A stretch of DNA of 64,000 nt, from assembly GCF_018131105.1 (NCBI RefSeq), contig NZ_JAFCJI010000002.1:744001-808000 (forward strand), in the 5' to 3' direction. Positions 9,006-19,346 of the stretch are shown piece by piece. The stretch's first letter is position 1, and each line of letters begins with the position of its first letter. A model generated the notes under the pieces. That model was not told where the DNA came from. It did no database searches and was given only the letters and a program-made list of their open reading frames with translations. The translations under genes were made by a program, and so were the position numbers. The stretch comes from Bradyrhizobium manausense (GTDB taxonomy: Bacteria > Pseudomonadota > Alphaproteobacteria > Rhizobiales > Xanthobacteraceae).

Positions 9006-11281
9006 AACGCTCCTGCGACCGTCAGACGGAACGTCAGCGGCTCGACCGGGTGCAGCACGTAATCCATCACGCCGTTCTGGCAAACCGCGGTCGGCGCGAC
9101 CCCGCCAGCGCAGAGATTGTAGAGCGTGTCGGTCTTGAGCAGCGAGCCATAGGCATAGGTGATCTGGTTCGCCTGCGCGTTGAAGAGATTGAGCACGTCG
9201 AGCTGGATGCGCCAGCCATTGTCGATGCGATAGCCAAAACGGCCGTTGAAAATGCTGGTTGCTGACGAACGAAATGCATTGTCTTCCGTCAGCGGGCTCG
9301 CCGCCAGATAGCGCCAGCGCAACGAGCCGAACCAGCCGGTCTTTTCGCCGATCGTGATACCGGCGGACGCCACCATCGGCGGTGCATTCGGGATGTAATT
9401 GCCGGGCGCGTTGCCGATCTGCGCTTCGGGATAGCCGGCGAGCGAGGCATAGACCGCGGCCTGGTCGCTGTCAGTGCCGCGAAAGCGCGCATGCGTCATC
9501 GCGAGATCGGCGTCGATGTCGATCCAGGAGCGTGGGCGGTAATGGCTGATCCATTCAAAGCCGTAACGGCGACTGGCGCGCGTCGCTTCGGTGTCACCGG
9601 CATCGCCGGAGAACAGAATCTCGGAATCCTGATCGAGGATGAAGAGGCTGAGCGAGGCGTCGAGCCCGGGAATGATCCTGCTGCGCACGCCAACCTCCGC
9701 GCCGCGCGTACGCACCAGCAGCGGCGACGGCGAGAGTTTTGTGGCGGGATCGCCGGGGTCTTCGGTCGTGGTCGCGCCGCGGGCGTCATTCGAGTGCATG
9801 CCATAGCCAGCGCCGAGGAAAAATTCGGTCTGGTTGAAGGGGCCGAACACCATGCGGAATTTCGGGCTGCCGAGTGAGGCATCGACATGCCCGGAATTGT
9901 TGGCGTTGAACAGCGAGGTGACATCGGCGGCGTAATAGTCGCCGCGCCAGCCGATTGTGGTGCGGAGCCAATCGGTCCAACGCACGGTGTTCTCGGCAAA
10001 GATGCCGACGCTGCCCTCGCCCACCTTGTCGCTGCGGATGTTAGACAGGAAACCGCGCTGGAGCGTGTTGGAGAGCGCAAGATCGATCGCATCGTAGCGC
10101 GATTGCAGGCCGAAGGTGGTCCGCATCGGCAGTTCAGCGAACGATCCGTCCAGCGTACGCGAGATATTGGCGCTGGCCATCAGGCGATCGTCGTGCTGGT
10201 GGAATTGGTCGCCCAGCACTGGATCATTGAGGTAATAGGTGAAATTATTGAAGAGATCGAGCTGGCTCTTCACGACATAGGCGTTGGCTTTCCAGGAGCC
10301 GAGATCGTCGCTCTGTGCGACGCGGCCTGACAGCGCGAAGCGGTTGGTGTTGCCGCCGTCGCTCGGATCCTCCGAGCCGAAGCGGTCGAGAAAGCCTGAC
10401 GTGATCGCGCGCTGCGGGATCTGATCCGTAGAACTCCATTTGTTCGTATAGGCCATGCCGGTGATGGAGACGCCGTCGGTCGCGGTGCCCTGGCTGTAGC
10501 GCAGGAGGCCATTGAGCTTGCGGACATTGTCGGGATTGGCCCATGGACCGTTATAAGTGCCGATCTCGCCGGCGACGAGCAGCGAGCCATCGCTGACCTT
10601 CGTGGAGTCCATACCGAGCAGGCGGCGATAACCGAAACTGCCGACTGTGACCTGCGCCAGGCCTTTTTCGGTGCGATCGATCAGGCCGATATGGATGCTG
10701 CCGACGGAGGCAAAATCGCCTTCGTCGGCGAAGTACGGCCCCTTGCGCACGTCCATCGCGCCAATGGTCTCGGGGATCAGCCAGTTGAGGTCGGCATAGC
10801 CCTGGCCATGCGCATGGGTGCGCATATTGACGGGAACGTCGTCGACGGTGATGGCGAGATCAGTGCCGTGATCGAGATTATAGCCGCGCAGAAAATACTG
10901 GTTGGCTTTGCCCTCGCCGGAATGCTGGGTGACGATCAGCCCCGGCACGGCTTCGAGCGCCTCTCCCGGCCGCGTGAAGGTGCGTGCGTTGAGCGCCTCG
11001 CCGGAGATGGTGAGCTCGCTTGCCATGCTTGGCGCGCTCGTGGCGCCGGAGGCGACACCTGCGGGAGCAGACAGCGGCTGCGCGACGAGATGGCGCGGCG
11101 CTGTGGCCAGTCTCGCTGTGCGGCGCGGAGGTGGAGGCTTCTTGCGATGCGGCGCCTCGCCGCCGATGATTTGGATCGGCGGCAGCTCGCTCTGCGCCAA
11201 CGGCTTGCCTTCGCCAGCGACGAGGACGAAAGCCGGGAGCGCCGCGAGAACGACGCAGCGCTCAGGCGGCCTCGGTCGCAT
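9002..11281 (-). CDS. TonB-dependent outer-membrane receptor (predicted nickel uptake)
   Basis: About 759 residues: an N-terminal signal region, a Pro-rich linker, a plug domain (LTISGEALNARTFTRPGEALEAVPGLIVTQHSG, then QYFLRGYNLDHGTDLAITVDDVPVNM) and a long beta-barrel ending in the aromatic FRLTVAGAF. The plug is His-rich (MRTHAHGQGYADLNW), compatible with metal or metal-complex transport. The gene starts inside the upstream NiCoT gene; a shared NikR-type operator upstream of that gene suggests nickel or a nickel chelate as ligand. The ATG at 11281 has GGATGG five bases upstream; an ATG at 11290 and a GTG at 11302 are alternatives. Family sure; substrate inferred from context. Confidence 0.88.
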   Translation of the reverse strand: MRPRPPERCVVLAALPAFVLVAGEGKPLAQSELPPIQIIGGEAPHRKKPPPPRRTARLATAPRHLVAQPLSAPAGVASGATSAPSMASELTISGEALNARTFTRPGEALEAVPGLIVTQHSGEGKANQYFLRGYNLDHGTDLAITVDDVPVNMRTHAHGQGYADLNWLIPETIGAMDVRKGPYFADEGDFASVGSIHIGLIDRTEKGLAQVTVGSFGYRRLLGMDSTKVSDGSLLVAGEIGTYNGPWANPDNVRKLNGLLRYSQGTATDGVSITGMAYTNKWSSTDQIPQRAITSGFLDRFGSEDPSDGGNTNRFALSGRVAQSDDLGSWKANAYVVKSQLDLFNNFTYYLNDPVLGDQFHQHDDRLMASANISRTLDGSFAELPMRTTFGLQSRYDAIDLALSNTLQRGFLSNIRSDKVGEGSVGIFAENTVRWTDWLRTTIGWRGDYYAADVTSLFNANNSGHVDASLGSPKFRMVFGPFNQTEFFLGAGYGMHSNDARGATTTEDPGDPATKLSPSPLLVRTRGAEVGVRSRIIPGLDASLSLFILDQDSEILFSGDAGDTEATRASRRYGFEWISHYRPRSWIDIDADLAMTHARFRGTDSDQAAVYASLAGYPEAQIGNAPGNYIPNAPPMVASAGITIGEKTGWFGSLRWRYLAASPLTEDNAFRSSATSIFNGRFGYRIDNGWRIQLDVLNLFNAQANQITYAYGSLLKTDTLYNLCAGGVAPTAVCQNGVMDYVLHPVEPLTFRLTVAGAF

Positions 11282-12347
11282 CGAGACCATCCGGCGTCGC
11301 ACCGCGCGAATCCGCGAACATCCGGCGATAGAGCACGCTCGAGACGAGCCACGCGATCACGAACAGCGCGACCACGGCAAAGCCGACATTGCCGAGCGAC
11401 TCATTGAGGGCGTCGACCAGCGTCCAAACGCCGCCGGACAGGCCGAGCCGATCGCTGATCAGACCAAGCGCCTCGATGCCGCCGATGAACAGCGCCACTG
11501 CGACGGAGGCGCCTGTAATGGTGAGGTTGTACCAGAGCTTGCGCATGGGATCGACGAGGGCCCAGCGATAGGCGCCCGCCATCAGCGCGGAGTCGGCGGT
11601 GTCGACCAGCGCCATGCCTGACGCGAACAGCGCGGGCAAGACCAGGATATCGGCGAGCGAGGCACCACGTGCGGCCTCGGTCGCGGAGATGCTGAGCAGG
11701 CCGATCTCTGTCGCGGTGTCGAAGCCGAGGCCGAACAGGAGGCCGAGCGGAAACATGTGCCAGGGCCTCGTCACCAGGCGGAACATCGGGCCGAGCAGGC
11801 GCGCCAGGAATCCACGATGAGCGAGCAGCGCATCGAGCCCGGCGGCATCGTGAACGCCCTGCTCGCGCGCCAGGCGGAACGTCCGCCACAGGCCGGCGAA
11901 GATGGCGAGGTTGATGGCGGCGATCGCCAGCAGGAACAGCGCCGACACCGAGGTGCCGACCAGGCTGCCGATATCCTTCAGCAGGCTGTCGCCGCCAAGA
12001 CTGACGACTCCGAGCGCGAGCAGCATGGTCGCGACCACAACGACAGTGGAGTGGCCGAGCGCAAAATAGAGGCCGACACTGCGCGGCGCATCGCCTGCCT
12101 GCATCAGCTTGCGCACGACGTTGTCGATGGCGGCGATGTGGTCGGCATCGACGGCGTGGCGCAGGCCGAACACCCAGGCGAGCAGCGCCGTCGCCATCAC
12201 CGCAGGCCGGTCGCCGAACGCCGCGAAAGCCCAGGCCCATGCGGCAACGTTGGCGGCGACGAGCCCGCCGAACAGCAGCACCACACCGGGCTCGGCCGCC
12301 CGCACAGACCATCTCGTCACGACACGCATTCCCGCCGCACGCCCCAT
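11262..12347 (-). CDS. NiCoT (HoxN/HupN/NixA) nickel/cobalt permease
   Basis: A 361-residue inner-membrane protein with the NiCoT signature GLRHAVDADHIAAIDN (HX4DH, near residues 62-76, helix 2) and the second signature LLFGLGFDTATEIGLL near residue 200. Hydropathy fits the eight-helix arrangement of the family. NiCoT proteins import Ni2+ or Co2+ at high affinity for urease or hydrogenase. The receptor gene downstream starts about 20-40 bases before this gene ends, so the two are almost certainly co-transcribed. A perfect NikR-type palindrome lies 11 bases upstream of the start. No metalloenzyme genes are present in the window. Confidence 0.93.
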   Translation of the reverse strand: MGRAAGMRVVTRWSVRAAEPGVVLLFGGLVAANVAAWAWAFAAFGDRPAVMATALLAWVFGLRHAVDADHIAAIDNVVRKLMQAGDAPRSVGLYFALGHSTVVVVATMLLALGVVSLGGDSLLKDIGSLVGTSVSALFLLAIAAINLAIFAGLWRTFRLAREQGVHDAAGLDALLAHRGFLARLLGPMFRLVTRPWHMFPLGLLFGLGFDTATEIGLLSISATEAARGASLADILVLPALFASGMALVDTADSALMAGAYRWALVDPMRKLWYNLTITGASVAVALFIGGIEALGLISDRLGLSGGVWTLVDALNESLGNVGFAVVALFVIAWLVSSVLYRRMFADSRGATPDGLDATEAA

Positions 12348-12357
12348 TGTGCCAACG

Positions 12358-12385
12358 GTATGATCTTTTCACAGGATAGTCATAC
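12358..12385. promoter_or_regulatory. NikR-type operator, GTATGA-N16-TCATAC
   Basis: Positions 12358-12363 read GTATGA and 12380-12385 read TCATAC, exactly 16 bases apart. This is the consensus half-site arrangement known for the nickel-responsive ribbon-helix-helix repressor NikR. The site ends 11 bases upstream of the NiCoT start codon, in position to block transcription when nickel is replete. The nikR gene is not in the window. Confidence 0.85.
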
Positions 12386-12434
12386 TGACCAGTGCAAACC
12401 CAGGCGATCGGAACGGTCTTCGCGCATGGCGGCC

Positions 12435-13171
12435 CTACGCCGCCTCGGACCCGCCGAGATAGGCGTCGCGCACGCGAGGGTCGTCCTTCAGCGTCCGCGC
12501 CGAACCCGACAGCACGATCTTGCCGGTCTGAAGCACATAGGCCTCGTGCGCGATCTCGAGCGCGAGGCTGGCGTTCTGCTCGACCATGAAGACCGAGACG
12601 CCTTCCTGATTGATGGTCCGGATCAGCTCCAGCACGCGATCGACATAGAGCGGCGACAGGCCCATCGTCGGCTCGTCCATCACGATCAGGCGGGGCCGGC
12701 TCATCAGCGCGCGCGCCATCGCGACCATCTGCTGCTCGCCGCCGGACAAGGAGCCCGCGCGCTGCGACAACCGTTGGCCGAGCTTCGGGAACAGCGTCAG
12801 CATCCTGTCGAGATCCTGCACGACCGCGTCGCGATCATTGCGCACGAAGGCACCCATCAGGATGTTCTCGCGGACGCTCATGTCCGCGAACAGCCGTCGC
12901 GCTTCCGGCACCGAGGCGATGCCGCGGCGAACGATCTGCGGCGTGGTGAGGCCGAGCAGCGAGGCGCCGTCGAACGTCACCTCGCCGGAGCGTGGCTTCA
13001 CCAGGCCCAGAATGATCTTCATCGTCGTCGACTTGCCGCTGGCATTGCCGCCGAGCAGGCAGACGATGTGGCCGCGACCCACCGTGATCGACAGGTCGAA
13101 ATGGACCTGGGCCTGGCCGTAGAACGTGTTGACGTCAGTCAGCGCCAGCAGAGGTTCGGGTGCGCTTGTCG

Positions 13172-13175
<4 letters not shown>
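12435..13175 (-). CDS. livF: Branched-chain amino-acid-type ABC transporter ATPase LivF
   Basis: A 246-residue ABC ATPase with Walker A LLGGNASGKSTT (the usual Asn-Gly is replaced by Asn-Ala), signature LSGGEQQMVAMARALM, Walker B LIVMDEPTMGLSPL, and the switch region VFMVEQNASLALEIA. This order and length are those of LivF. Its start overlaps the stop of livG by four bases. It is the last gene of the transporter run; the ligand class is set by the binding protein at 15894-17048, which may not bind amino acids. Confidence 0.93.
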
Positions 13176-14016
<841 letters not shown>

Positions 14017-14020
<4 letters not shown>

Positions 14021-15840
14021 ATCGTCCCCAACAGGCCCTGCGGCCTGAACCGGACCAGCAGCAGCAGCACGATGCCGTAGATCAGGATGCGGTACTCCGC
14101 CGCGATCCGGAAGACTTCGGGCAGGCCGACCAGCGCCACCGCGCCGACGATGGCGCCGACGACGTTGCCGAGGCCGCCGAGGATCACGACGGTCAGCGCC
14201 AGGATGGATTGCTGCGTGTTGAAGGTCTCGTGGTTGATGTAGGAATAGAGATGCGCGGCGATGCCGCCACTGACACCGGCAGCGAACCCGCCGAAGATGA
14301 AGGCAAGCGACTTGTAGCGGTTCAGGCTGAGGCCATAGGCGCGCGCGGCGACGTCGTCGTCGCGGATGGCGCGAAAACTGCGACCGAGATGCGAGCCGAG
14401 CAGGCGCGCCTGCAGTAGCGCCAGCACAACCATCACCGCAAAGCTGAACCAGTAGATCGATGTCGGGCTGGTCAGCTCGTAGCCGAACAGCGACAGCGGC
14501 GGAATGCCGGAGATACCAATCGGACCACGCGTGACGCTCTCCCAGTTCAGGATCACCAGCGACACGATTTCACCGATCGCGAGCGTCGCGATCGAGACGT
14601 AATGGCCGCGCAGGCGGAACGACGGCGAGATCAGGATGGTGCCGAGCGCCGCGCTCATCAGGCCGCCGGCGATGATGGCAAGGCCGACGGGGACAGCTAA
14701 CGTCAGCGACAGCAGCGCGGACGTGTAGGCGCCAATCGCGAGCAGCGCGGCGTGACCGAGCGAGACCTGCCCGATCGTGCCGGCGACGAGCGTCAGGCTG
14801 AGCGCGAGCATGCCAAGCAGCCAGGCGTTGATCAGCGTCTGCAGCATGTAGAACGACACCGGCAGCAGCGGCAGGATCGCAAACACGGCCGCCACGACCA
14901 GCAGCGCCCAGCGCGGAATCCGCACCGGTCGGCTCGGCGCGATGAACGTGCCGGTGAGCGGCTCGGGCGGGGCCTGCCGGGCGCTCGCGAACAGGCCGTT
15001 CGGCCGCAGCACCAGCACGACGACCAGCAGCAGGAAGGCGAACAGGTTGCGGTAGCTGGTGCCGAACACGGCGACGCCGTAGCTCTCGACCAGTCCGAGC
15101 AACAGGCTGCCGACCACTGCGCCTGGCACATTGCCGGCGCCGCCGACGACCTCGGCGACGACGCCCTTGAGCGTCGCCTGCAGGCTCATCGCGGTGTCGA
15201 TCTGGTTGTAGTACATGCCGACCAAAAGGCCGGAGACGCCGCCGAGGGCGGCGGCAATGCCGAACACGGTTTGATTGACGCGGTTGACATCGACGCCCAT
15301 CTGCATCGCGGCGTCGCGGTCCTGCGAGGCGGCGCGCACCGCCCAGCCGAGCTTGGTATAGCGCAGGAACACGAACAACATGAGCGCGCTGGAGATGCCG
15401 ACGCCGGCGATCAGGAGATCGAGCGGGCCGATGGTGCCGCCGCCGACCTGGAAGCGCACATCCGGCAACTGGCTCGGCAACGCGCGCGGATTGGGCGAGA
15501 AAGTCAGCATCACCAGCTGGTCCAGCACGAAGCTGATGCCGATCGTCGCCAGCAGCGGCGCGATGCGCACGGAGTTCTGCAGGGGACGCAGGCCGAACCG
15601 CTCGATGATCAGCCCGACCAGAGCGGCAACCACCGCAACGAAGATGATGGTCAGCGGCAGTGGCGTGTGCAGCTGCACCACCGCGACCCAGCCGATATAG
15701 GCGCCGACGAGATAGATCGAGCCCTGCGCGAAGTTGATCAGCCGGCTGACGCCGAAGATCAGCGCGAGCCCGACCGCAACGAGGGCGTAGACGTTACCGA
15801 CGATCAGCCCGTTGATGGTGTAGTCGAGCCAGGAAGACAC
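14017..15840 (-). CDS. Fused LivH-LivM ABC permease
   Basis: A 607-residue integral membrane protein combining both permeases of a HAAT importer. The N-terminal half (about 1-290) is LivH-like, with LIFGVSRLINFAQGSIYLVGAY near residues 28-49 and GVVAEVVGGAGNVPGAVVGSLLLGLVES. The C-terminal half (about 310-607) is LivM-like, with LVAGTIGQVSLGHAALLAIGAYTSALL and the EAA-like GRSFRAIRDDDVAARAYGLSLNRYK. Such fusions are frequent in Bradyrhizobium transporters but are separate genes in enteric bacteria. The gene follows the binding-protein gene after a 53-base gap containing an intrinsic-terminator-like hairpin. Confidence 0.92.
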
Positions 15841-15860
15841 GCAGGGTTCCTAATGAAGGG

Positions 15861-15888
15861 AAAAAGGCCGGCGCGAGCGCTCCGGCCA
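15861..15888 (-). terminator. Intrinsic terminator inside the transporter operon
   Basis: Read leftwards, GGCCGG (87-82 end) pairs with CCGGCC, with a partly paired GC-rich loop between, followed directly by TTTTT (15865-15861). It sits between the binding-protein stop (15894) and the permease start (15840), so partial termination would give more binding protein than membrane components. Confidence 0.7.
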
Positions 15889-15893
15889 TCATG

Positions 15894-17048
15894 TCAGGTC
15901 GGCTTGCCGTCCCAAAGCGCGAACTGGCCCTTGCGCACGACGAGCTCGGCATTCATCGCGCCCTTGACGCGGCGGGTCGCGACGTCGAACGTCGCGGTGC
16001 CGAAGATCACGCTCGGGACGTCCTTGACCTTGGCAAAGGCATCGCGGATCGCCTTGCGATCGGCGCCGCCGATCCTCACCACGGCTGCGGCCATGTTCAT
16101 CGCGTCATAGGCGTAGGCGTTGAAGGCGTCGGGCTCGAGCCCGTTGTACTTCTTCTTGAAGCCGGCGATGAACTTCTGCACCTCGGGCCGCGGGTCCTCC
16201 GGGAAGTAGCGCGTGCCGACATGGACGTCCTCGACGGCGTCGCCGCCGAGCTCGAGGAATTTCGGCGAATAGACCGAGCTCGCGGCGCAGATCACCTGCT
16301 TCAGCCCGACCTGCCGCGCCTGCCGCGCGATCAGCGCACCATCGGAATAATAGGAGATCAGGACCAGGCCGTCAGGATTGGCGTCGCGCACGCGCACCAG
16401 CGTGGAGCGGAAGTCGCGCTCCTCGGGGATATAGCCTTCGGTGACGACGATCTCCGCACCATATTCCTTGGCGGCGTTGTTGAAATAGTCGCGGCTGGTA
16501 CGGCCCCAATCGGTGTTGAGGTGCAGCACCGCAAGCTTCTTGAGGCCGAGGCTCTTGACGGCATATCGCGCCAGCAGCGGCTGCTCGTCGGCCTGGCTGA
16601 CCGACGTGCTCCACATGAAGTCGCCGCCCTTGGTGAAGTCAGGATGCGAATTGGTGAAGCCGAACTGCACGAGGCCGCCGCGCTGGTAGATCGGCGAGGC
16701 CGCCATCGAGGCGGTGCTGGAGAAATCACCGAGCTCCAGGACGATGCGGGGATCGGAGACGAACTTCTGCGCGATCGCCACCGACTGGCGCGGATCGCTC
16801 TGGCTGTCTTCGAACGTATAAGCGAGCTTGCGTCCGTTGATGCCGCCGGCGGCCTGGATCTCGTCCAGCGCGAGATCAAAGCCCTGCTTCCATTGCGTGC
16901 CGTATTGCGCATTCGGGCCCGTCAGCGGACCGCTGACGCCGAGCAGGATCGGATCGGCGTCAGCGAATGCCGCGCGCGAAAGTGCCGTTCCAGCGAGTGC
17001 GGCGGCGAGCGAGCCCTTGACCAGGGTTCGGCGATTGATGTTGCTCAT
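15894..17048 (-). CDS. HAAT-type ABC substrate-binding protein
   Basis: A 384-residue type I periplasmic binding protein. The leader is NRRTLVKGSLAAALAGTALSRAAFA, with a twin-Arg start and AFA-like cleavage. ILLGVSGPLTGPNAQYGTQWKQGFDLALDEIQAAGG is the canonical LivJ/LivK-like opening, and the LGDFSSTASMAASPIYQRGG segment lines the cleft. Starts at 17060 and 17048 are possible; GGAG seven bases upstream favours 17048. The link to the downstream fused permease and ATPases is clear. Position next to an FMN-monooxygenase/CMD set suggests an organosulfur or aromatic ligand, but this is inference. Confidence 0.9.
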   Translation of the reverse strand: MSNINRRTLVKGSLAAALAGTALSRAAFADADPILLGVSGPLTGPNAQYGTQWKQGFDLALDEIQAAGGINGRKLAYTFEDSQSDPRQSVAIAQKFVSDPRIVLELGDFSSTASMAASPIYQRGGLVQFGFTNSHPDFTKGGDFMWSTSVSQADEQPLLARYAVKSLGLKKLAVLHLNTDWGRTSRDYFNNAAKEYGAEIVVTEGYIPEERDFRSTLVRVRDANPDGLVLISYYSDGALIARQARQVGLKQVICAASSVYSPKFLELGGDAVEDVHVGTRYFPEDPRPEVQKFIAGFKKKYNGLEPDAFNAYAYDAMNMAAAVVRIGGADRKAIRDAFAKVKDVPSVIFGTATFDVATRRVKGAMNAELVVRKGQFALWDGKPT

Positions 17049-17081
17049 GCACGGCTCCATCCAGTCTGGTGTTGAAACAGA

Positions 17082-17660
17082 TTACTTCGAGGGCTCGCCG
17101 AGCGACAGCATCAGCCGGTTCGCCCAGTTGAAGAACGAGGCGCCGTTGATGACGTCGACGATCTCGGCGTCGTCGAGGCCGGCGCTGCGCAGCTCCGCGA
17201 TATTCTCGGGGCCGAATGCGATCGGCGTCGACGCCAGCGCCACCGAGGCCTTGACCACGGCATTCCAGCGCTCGCCGAGATCGGCATCGACACCCTCGTC
17301 GAGCAGCTTCTGCACGTCCTCGCGGCGCTTGGAATAGGTGCTGGCGAAGCGCGCATGCACCGAGGCGCAATAGATGCAGCCATTGTAGCGCGAGGTCGCA
17401 GCCGCCGCGAGCTCGCGCTCGGCACGCGGCAGGCCGTCGGCGACGTTGTAGAAGATGTCCTTGTCGGTCTTGGTGCGGGCCTCCAGCACCTCAGGGTCAC
17501 GCACCAGCAGGCGGAAATATTCCGACTTGGCGCGGGCGCGATCGACCAGGCCATTGAAATGCCGTTCGGTGAGCTCGGCCTCGGGTAGCGGCTCGATCCA
17601 GGAGACCCAGCCGAGCTCATCCTGGGTGAAGGCGACCGGCGGATTGACGGTGGCGCTCAT
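17082..17660 (-). CDS. AhpD-like alkylhydroperoxidase domain protein (Avi_7169 type)
   Basis: A 192-residue carboxymuconolactone-decarboxylase-fold protein carrying the AhpD redox motif in YNGCIYCASVHARFAS (Cys-x2-Cys-x3-His, near residues 94-102). From memory it matches the peroxidase-related family defined as neighbour of luciferase-like monooxygenases (TIGR04030). Such proteins reduce peroxides or detoxify reactive intermediates in trimeric or hexameric form. GGAGG seven bases upstream supports the ATG at 17660. It lies 14 bases downstream of another CMD-family gene and 33 bases upstream of the binding-protein gene, so the ABC transporter and these enzymes appear to be one transcription unit. 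Confidence 0.82.
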   Translation of the reverse strand: MSATVNPPVAFTQDELGWVSWIEPLPEAELTERHFNGLVDRARAKSEYFRLLVRDPEVLEARTKTDKDIFYNVADGLPRAERELAAAATSRYNGCIYCASVHARFASTYSKRREDVQKLLDEGVDADLGERWNAVVKASVALASTPIAFGPENIAELRSAGLDDAEIVDVINGASFFNWANRLMLSLGEPSK

Positions 17661-17674
17661 GATGCAGCCTCCTC

Positions 17675-18277
17675 TTATGCGTTCACGGCGGCGAGCGTGC
17701 GCAAGCCGCTGACGACGCGCACCTGAAACGACAGGAACGCGACGAGTTGTGAGAAGGTGACGATGCCGGTGTTCGACCAGCCGGCGGCAAGCAGCGCGTT
17801 CATGTCGCTGGACGCCGCATCACGCGGCCGGAACACCAGCAGATGCGCATGCTCGAGCGCCGCGACGAGCCGGGTGCCGAGCCCCGATTTGCTTGCCGCG
17901 CTCACGCGAAAAATGAGACCCGCCGTGTTCTCGATCGACAGCGGCCCTGCCGGAAACGAGCCATACGGGCCCGAGGTCTTGCCGCGTGCGATCTCGGCGT
18001 CGATCGCATCAAGCAGAGCCGCGCCGCCCGAGGTCGCCGCAAGCTTGTCGCGATAGAAGGCCGCAACGGGGGATTCGCCATGGAGCCCGGTCACGAAGGC
18101 CGCGACGGCGGCGCGTTCGAGCAGCGAAAAATCGCCGGTGTCGATCGGCTCGAACAGAGAGAGATAGCTCTTCTGAGCGTTCTCACGCGCTTGCAAGCGG
18201 CGCGCGCGGATGCCGTCCAGCGCCGATCCCGGTTCGATGCCGGCGAGTTTGTCGATGATATCGGTCGGTGCCATCAT
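17675..18277 (-). CDS. CMD-domain protein lacking cysteines (Avi_7170 type)
   Basis: A 200-residue all-helical protein with the CMD-like ending WSNTGIVTFSQLVAFLSFQVRVVSGL. It resembles the family I recall as TIGR04029, which co-occurs with the preceding AhpD-like protein and with a luciferase-like monooxygenase. There is not a single cysteine in the sequence, so it cannot perform AhpD-type thiol chemistry and may be a structural partner of its neighbour. Two adjacent ATGs (18277, 18274) share a GAGG box. The gap to the monooxygenase gene is 34 bases. Confidence 0.7.
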   Translation of the reverse strand: MMAPTDIIDKLAGIEPGSALDGIRARRLQARENAQKSYLSLFEPIDTGDFSLLERAAVAAFVTGLHGESPVAAFYRDKLAATSGGAALLDAIDAEIARGKTSGPYGSFPAGPLSIENTAGLIFRVSAASKSGLGTRLVAALEHAHLLVFRPRDAASSDMNALLAAGWSNTGIVTFSQLVAFLSFQVRVVSGLRTLAAVNA

Positions 18278-18311
18278 TCAGCCTCGTGCAACGCATTCAC
18301 ATTCATATCGA

Positions 18312-19346
18312 CTAGCCTGCCAGCGCCACGCCGGGCGCGGTCCGGGTCCAGCCCAGCGCCGGCGCGACCTTGTCCGCCACGAGCTCAATCGAGCGCAGGA
18401 CGTGGGGGTGCGGCGCATCGACCGAATGCACCTGGAACACCAGGTCAGTCACTCGATCCAGCGTCGCATCGGCGCGCAGCGACGCAATCACTTCGTCGGC
18501 GCCGCCGACATGGGTATCAAACGCAATGATCATCTCCTCCAGTGTCTCGCCGGGAGGAAGGTGACCGCTCTTCATGAATTGCGGCAGTGCGCGACGCAGC
18601 CCGATATCGGCGAGCCGCATCGCCTCGCGATGATCGTCGGCGACGAACACACTACGCGAGGCCATGATGCGCGGTTCCGCACCCGGCGGCAGCGCGGCGA
18701 GATAAGCGTCGATGATCGGGTTCTGGATCTCGGCGAGCGTGGCCGCCGGCGCGTCCTTGGCCCGAGGCTGGGTGCGCGACAGCAGCAGGCCATCGCCGGC
18801 CTTTCCGGCCCGCGCGCCACCTGCCACGGAGAAAGTCGCCTGCCAGATACGTTTGTCGAGCTGCGGCCGCTGCGGATAGAGCGTGTCGCCGCCGTCGAGC
18901 GGCTTGCCGGTCAGCGCCTTGCGGACCACTTCAAGATTGCGCGCAAAGATCTCGTTGCGCTGGGTGCCGTCAAGGCCGAAGGCGGCAAAGGCAGACGGGT
19001 TGCCCCCGGTGCCGACGCCAAGCTCGAACCGACCATTGCAGAGCAGATCCAGCACCGCGGCGTCTTCCGCCACCCGTACCGCGCTCTCCAGCGGCAAGGT
19101 CACGATGCCGGTGCCAAGGCGAATCCGAGAGGTTTGCGCAGCGACGTAACCGAGGAAGGTAAAGGGAGATGGCAGCCCGCCCTCGCGCTCGTGGAAATGG
19201 TGCTGCGCGATCCACGCGGAGTCGAGGCCCGCCTTCTCGGCACGCACGATCTGCTCGGCGGCGAAGCGATAGCGCTCCGCCGGCGGCGCTTCATCGAGCA
19301 GCCGCGTGAAAAATCCCAGGCGTTTCAGGTTTGCAAAGCGTTTCAT
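18312..19346 (-). CDS. FMN-dependent luciferase-like monooxygenase
   Basis: A 344-residue LLM-class flavoprotein beginning MKRFANLKRLGFFTRLL. Recognisable segments are DSAWIAQHHFHEREGGLPSPFTFLGYVAAQTSRIRLGTGIVTLPLE (TIM-barrel strands 2-3, FMN and substrate site) and FELGVGTGGNPSAFAAFG. These enzymes use FMNH2 from a separate reductase to oxygenate substrates, often cleaving C-S or C-N bonds. The set LLM monooxygenase plus two CMD proteins plus ABC importer is a recurrent arrangement. No FMN reductase is seen nearby. AGGGGT upstream supports the start. Confidence 0.87.
   Translation of the reverse strand: MKRFANLKRLGFFTRLLDEAPPAERYRFAAEQIVRAEKAGLDSAWIAQHHFHEREGGLPSPFTFLGYVAAQTSRIRLGTGIVTLPLESAVRVAEDAAVLDLLCNGRFELGVGTGGNPSAFAAFGLDGTQRNEIFARNLEVVRKALTGKPLDGGDTLYPQRPQLDKRIWQATFSVAGGARAGKAGDGLLLSRTQPRAKDAPAATLAEIQNPIIDAYLAALPPGAEPRIMASRSVFVADDHREAMRLADIGLRRALPQFMKSGHLPPGETLEEMIIAFDTHVGGADEVIASLRADATLDRVTDLVFQVHSVDAPHPHVLRSIELVADKVAPALGWTRTAPGVALAG

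Noticed and set aside
12348..12434. Cobalamin riboswitch before the nickel/cobalt permease
   Set aside because: The spacer is under 90 bases and is explained by the NikR operator; no B12-box is visible.
14752..16110. 452-codon + strand open frame
   Set aside because: Antisense of the fused permease; extremely rich in Asp/Gln/Arg/His, as expected from reversed hydrophobic codons.
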